A DNA stretch of 38,293 nt from Candidatus Epulonipiscium sp. (GTDB lineage: Bacteria > Bacillota > Clostridia > Lachnospirales > Defluviitaleaceae), in contig JAAYPH010000061.1 in assembly GCA_012519955.1 (NCBI GenBank), forward strand, positions 1-38,293, read 5' to 3'. Below, in pieces: positions 36,116 to 38,293 of the stretch. The notes under the pieces were generated by a model that ran no database searches, was not told the DNA's origin, and saw nothing but the letters and a program-made list of their open reading frames with translations. Position 1 is the stretch's first letter. Every line of letters begins with the position of its first letter. Position numbers and translations under genes: made by a program.

Positions 36116-36276
36116 CGGTATATTAATTTAAAAAGTAGAAACATCCGTTTCTCACCTTGCGCGAAATGTCGACAGGGTTTATACATGACTAGATGAGAAG
36201 TGTGTCATAATGATCTTATGACTTGTGCTTACTCTTTAAAGTGTATTTGAAGCGGATAGATTCTATCCGCTTTTTT
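36116..36276 (+). promoter_or_regulatory. Ribosomal protein L20-type leader with terminator
   Basis: The structured untranslated leader ahead of infC ends in a strong attenuator: AGCGGATAGA (36251-36260) pairs with TCTATCCGCT (36262-36271), then six T. Position in front of infC-rpmI-rplT, and the GC-rich helices upstream (around 36140-36220), match the Firmicute L20 leader by which L20 represses its own operon. The assignment rests on context and the terminator, not on a base-by-base alignment. Confidence 0.75.
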
Positions 36277-36319
36277 AATTATATATAAAGTTTTAAATAT
36301 TATTAGGAGGTGCTCGGTT

Positions 36320-36829
36320 ATTAGCGAGTTAATGATTAATGAGCAAATTAGGGACAAAGAAATAAGACTCATTGATGTGGACGGAACCCAATTAGGAATT
36401 GTTTCTGCTAAAGAAGGGCAATTATTGGCTAATGAAAGAAATCTTGATTTAGTTAAAATTGCGCCTAAAGCGAATCCACCGGTTTGTCGTATTATGGATT
36501 ACGGCAAATACAAATTCGATTTGGTTAAAAAGGAAAAGGAAGCCCGCAAAAAGCAGAAAGTCATCAGTGTGAAAGAAGTAAGATTATCCCCTAATATTGA
36601 GAAGCATGATTTAGAAGTTAAAACAAAAAATGCGATTAAGTTTTTAAAAGATGGAAACAAAGTAAAAGTTTCTGTACGATTTAGAGGAAGAGAAATTGCT
36701 CATACTCAAAAAGGAATTGAAATCTTAGAAAGCTTCGCACAAGCGGTTTCAGAATTTGGAGAACTTGAAAAGAAACCTAAAATGGAAGGTAAAAGCATGA
36801 TAATAATCGTTACACCAAAACAAATGTAA
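36320..36829 (+). CDS. infC: Translation initiation factor IF-3
   Basis: IF-3 keeps ribosomal subunits apart and checks start codons. I choose the rare start ATT at 36320, nine bases after AGGAGGTG (36305-36312); the in-frame ATG at 36332 is 21 bases away from that site. The protein then starts (M)SELMINEQIRDKEIRLI, 169 aa, as in other Firmicutes. The N-domain with KIAPKANPPVCRIMDYGKYK and the C-domain VRLSPNIEKHDLEVK and VRFRGREIAHTQKG are intact. An AUU start is the known autoregulation device of infC. First gene of the operon. Confidence 0.95.
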   Translation: MSELMINEQIRDKEIRLIDVDGTQLGIVSAKEGQLLANERNLDLVKIAPKANPPVCRIMDYGKYKFDLVKKEKEARKKQKVISVKEVRLSPNIEKHDLEVKTKNAIKFLKDGNKVKVSVRFRGREIAHTQKGIEILESFAQAVSEFGELEKKPKMEGKSMIIIVTPKQM

Positions 36830-36869
36830 CGTATATTATATACAAACAATAAAAGGAGGAACTTAAACG

Positions 36870-37067
36870 ATGCCTAAATTGAAAACACATAGAGGAGCAG
36901 CAAAACGCTTTAAAGTTACAGGAACAGGTAGATTGAAAAAATCAAATGCTAATAAAAGCCATATTTTAACTAAGAAAACTACAAAAAGAAAAAGAAATCT
37001 TAGACATGCAAGTATGGTTGATGTTACAAACGAAAAGCAAATGAAAAAATTATTACCATATCTATAA
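36870..37067 (+). CDS. rpmI: 50S ribosomal protein L35
   Basis: A 65-residue, very basic protein with the L35 start [20 protein letters not shown] and the [13 protein letters not shown] stretch. AAAGGAGGAAC precedes the ATG. It lies between infC and rplT in the standard order and is expected to be under L20 control. Confidence 0.98.
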   Translation: MPKLKTHRGAAKRFKVTGTGRLKKSNANKSHILTKKTTKRKRNLRHASMVDVTNEKQMKKLLPYL

Positions 37068-37100
37068 GAATATGTATCTATAGAACAGGAGGTCTAAAAA

Positions 37101-37457
37101 ATGGCAAGAATTAAAGGCGGATTAAATGCTAAGAAGAGACATAAGAGAATTTTGAAATTAGCTAAAGGATATAGAGGTGCAAAATCTAAACAATTTAGAA
37201 CAGCTAAACAAGCGGTTATGAAATCTTTAAGATATGCTTACATTGGAAGAAAGCAAAGAAAAAGAGATTTCCGCAAATTATGGATTACAAGAATTAATGC
37301 AGCTGCTAGAATTAACGGCATTTCCTACAGCAAATTTATGAATGGCTTAAAAGTAGCTGGAATTAACATTAATAGAAAAGTTTTAGCTGATATGGCTATT
37401 AATGACGCAAAAGGTTTTGCTCAATTAGTAGAAATGGCAAAAGCTAACGTAAAATAA
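37101..37457 (+). CDS. rplT: 50S ribosomal protein L20
   Basis: A 118-residue basic protein with [20 protein letters not shown], the [20 protein letters not shown] segment and [19 protein letters not shown]20 binds 23S rRNA early in 50S assembly and represses its own operon through the leader RNA. The start follows AGGAGG. A terminator follows. Confidence 0.98.
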   Translation: MARIKGGLNAKKRHKRILKLAKGYRGAKSKQFRTAKQAVMKSLRYAYIGRKQRKRDFRKLWITRINAAARINGISYSKFMNGLKVAGININRKVLADMAINDAKGFAQLVEMAKANVK

Positions 37458-37472
37458 CAAATAAACATAAAA

Positions 37473-37504
37473 AAATAAGCGCAGAATTCTGCGCTTATTT
37501 TTTT
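37473..37504. terminator. Bidirectional terminator after rplT
   Basis: A perfect 28-base palindrome (37473-37500, core GCGCAGAATTCTGCGC) is flanked by A and T runs, with T to 37504. It serves rplT and the convergent small membrane protein gene, whose stop lies inside the T run. Confidence 0.9.
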
Positions 37505-37775
37505 ATGAAAAAAAGGGGTGGTGCCAAAGAGCTAAAAGAATTGATATGATGACAGTGGCTAAGGCATACCATAATAAACTATTGTTTTTAGTAATTAGAC
37601 TGTAGATCATTAAGCCTACTGTAATTGCCAGGAAGGCAACAGATAAGGTGCCAGCATAAGGAAATAAAATATTAATAAAGATATATAAGAAAAAGCCAAT
37701 CAAAGACAAAACGATTATTAAATTAATTTGCTGTTTATTGAGTTCCTCGCTTAAAGAAGAAATCTTTTTACCCAT
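37503..37775 (-). CDS. Small membrane protein, 90 aa, unknown function
   Basis: ATG 37775 is eight bases after AAGGAG on the minus strand; a GTG at 37784 overlaps that site and is unlikely. After a polar N-terminus (GKKISSLSEELNKQ) come three hydrophobic segments: about residues 19-38, 42-59 and 65-83. The last residues are WHHPFFS. There are no catalytic signs. It is monocistronic and lies between the L20 operon and an rRNA operon. Confidence 0.7.
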   Translation of the reverse strand: MGKKISSLSEELNKQQINLIIVLSLIGFFLYIFINILFPYAGTLSVAFLAITVGLMIYSLITKNNSLLWYALATVIISILLALWHHPFFS

Positions 37776-37865
37776 GGAATTCACTCCTTACAGAAGCTGA
37801 TTTGCATCCTACCTAATCTTATGAATCAGTGTTTTGATTTATTCGAAATAAAATTAAAATGACGG

Positions 37866-37894
37866 TTGACTTTTTTTATTTGATCTTATATAAT
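37866..37894 (+). promoter_or_regulatory. Upstream promoter of the rRNA operon (first of three)
   Basis: TTGACT (37866-37871) and TATAAT (37889-37894), 17 bases apart. No ORF with a binding site follows before the rRNA, so it most likely adds to rRNA transcription. Confidence 0.65.
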
Positions 37895-37980
37895 TACAAT
37901 TCGTGGCCTTGGAAAATTAAAATTCTAAGTTCATGAATAAGACATTCTTTTTCTGAACAAAATAAAAATGAAAAAGAGTG

Positions 37981-38009
37981 TTGACAAGGAAATGCAATCT
38001 TGTTATAAT
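37981..38009 (+). promoter_or_regulatory. rRNA operon promoter (second of three)
   Basis: TTGACA (37981-37986) and TATAAT (38004-38009), 17 bases apart, with extended TGt before the -10: a near-consensus strong promoter. Confidence 0.85.
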
Positions 38010-38084
38010 AACATTTGTCGACACGATTTGACAAGCTCATCCATAAATGCTACAGATTGGATGAGAAATAAAATAAAAAAGTTG

Positions 38085-38113
38085 TTGACACACAAAGAAA
38101 AAAATGATACAAT
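38085..38113 (+). promoter_or_regulatory. rRNA operon promoter (third of three)
   Basis: TTGACA (38085-38090) and TACAAT (38108-38113), 17 bases apart, about 150 bases before the mature 16S end. Confidence 0.85.
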
Positions 38114-38165
38114 ACATTTCGTTGTCGCAAAAGACACGAAGAAATATGTGGAAGAGAGATTCCAT

Positions 38166-38260
38166 TGATCTTTGAAAACTAAACAGCACAAACCAAAAAC
38201 AACCCAATCAATTCCATTGATTGAAGAATTAAAAGATAGCCAGTAAACTGGCAAGGATTA
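38166..38260 (+). promoter_or_regulatory. 16S rRNA leader with boxA-like site and processing hairpins
   Basis: TGATCTTTGAAAACT (38166-38180) resembles the boxA antitermination region of Firmicute rRNA leaders. Two inverted repeats follow: CAATCAA/TTGATTG (38205-38211 and 38217-38223) and GCCAGT/ACTGGC (38239-38244 and 38247-38252), likely part of leader folding and RNase processing. Confidence 0.6.
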
Positions 38261-38293
38261 TAACATGAGAGTTTGATCCTGGCTCAGGATGAA
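38261..38293 (+). rRNA. 16S ribosomal RNA, 5' end only
   Basis: GAGAGTTTGATCCTGGCTC (38267 on) continuing AGGATGAA is the universal 5' sequence of bacterial 16S rRNA. Aligning AGAGTTTGATC to Escherichia coli numbering puts base 1 near 38261. Only about 33 bases are in the window. Confidence 0.95.

Noticed and set aside
37968..38168. 66-codon plus-strand and 83-codon minus-strand ORFs before the 16S gene
   Set aside because: They overlap the rRNA promoters and leader and lack binding sites.

Overview
This window is chromosomal DNA from a low-GC, endospore-forming member of the Clostridia. The evidence is a complete spoIIA operon (anti-anti-sigma, anti-sigma, sigma-F), a spoVAA-AE operon, YunB, YtxC and an alpha/beta-type small acid-soluble spore protein. 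T-box leaders, a lysine riboswitch, Firmicute-type promoters and GGAGG ribosome binding sites agree with this. Placement near Lachnospirales-type Clostridia is only an impression from gene order and protein style.

Layout. 1-3013 is the leader-distal end of a long CRISPR array (46 repeats, 45 complete spacers visible; leader and cas genes must lie to the left if present). 3032-4838 holds two genes I do not recognise. 4845-9359 is the T-box-controlled valS, then folC and a 51-codon gene. 9366-13477 is a zinc-ribbon/TPR membrane protein, spoIIAA-spoIIAB-sigF, and mnmA on the opposite strand. 13619-18521 is a membrane serine protease with zinc-ribbon tail, a small membrane ORF and spoVAA-AB-AC-AD-AE. 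18555-25231 is a class A PBP (minus), yunB (plus) and B12-dependent ribonucleotide reductase nrdJ (minus). 25468-27557 is a Mur-ligase-like orphan, an SSB-like protein and a cobalamin adenosyltransferase. 27580-30683 is asd-dapA-dapB on the minus strand behind a lysine riboswitch. 30766-33807 is an SASP gene, a methyltransferase, hslO and ytxC. 33834-37457 is T-box-controlled thrS, then an L20-type leader and infC-rpmI-rplT. 37503-38293 is a small membrane protein and tandem promoters leading into the first bases of a 16S rRNA gene.

How the parts connect. asd-dapA-dapB makes the precursor of lysine, of diaminopimelate for the wall and of dipicolinate, the spore solute that the SpoVA proteins move into the forespore. 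The cobalamin adenosyltransferase makes the cofactor NrdJ needs. Sigma-F starts the forespore programme to which the SASP and spoVA genes belong. Translation genes (valS, thrS, infC-rpmI-rplT, rrn) are each preceded by an RNA control element or tandem promoters.

No clearly new system is proven here. The best leads are two overlapping CRISPR spacers that reveal a probable PAM and share one target, a hairpin spacer, the PDZ-less protease with a zinc-ribbon tail, the Mur-ligase-like/SSB-like pair, a seven-codon coupled upstream ORF before ytxC, and the small unrecognised genes.
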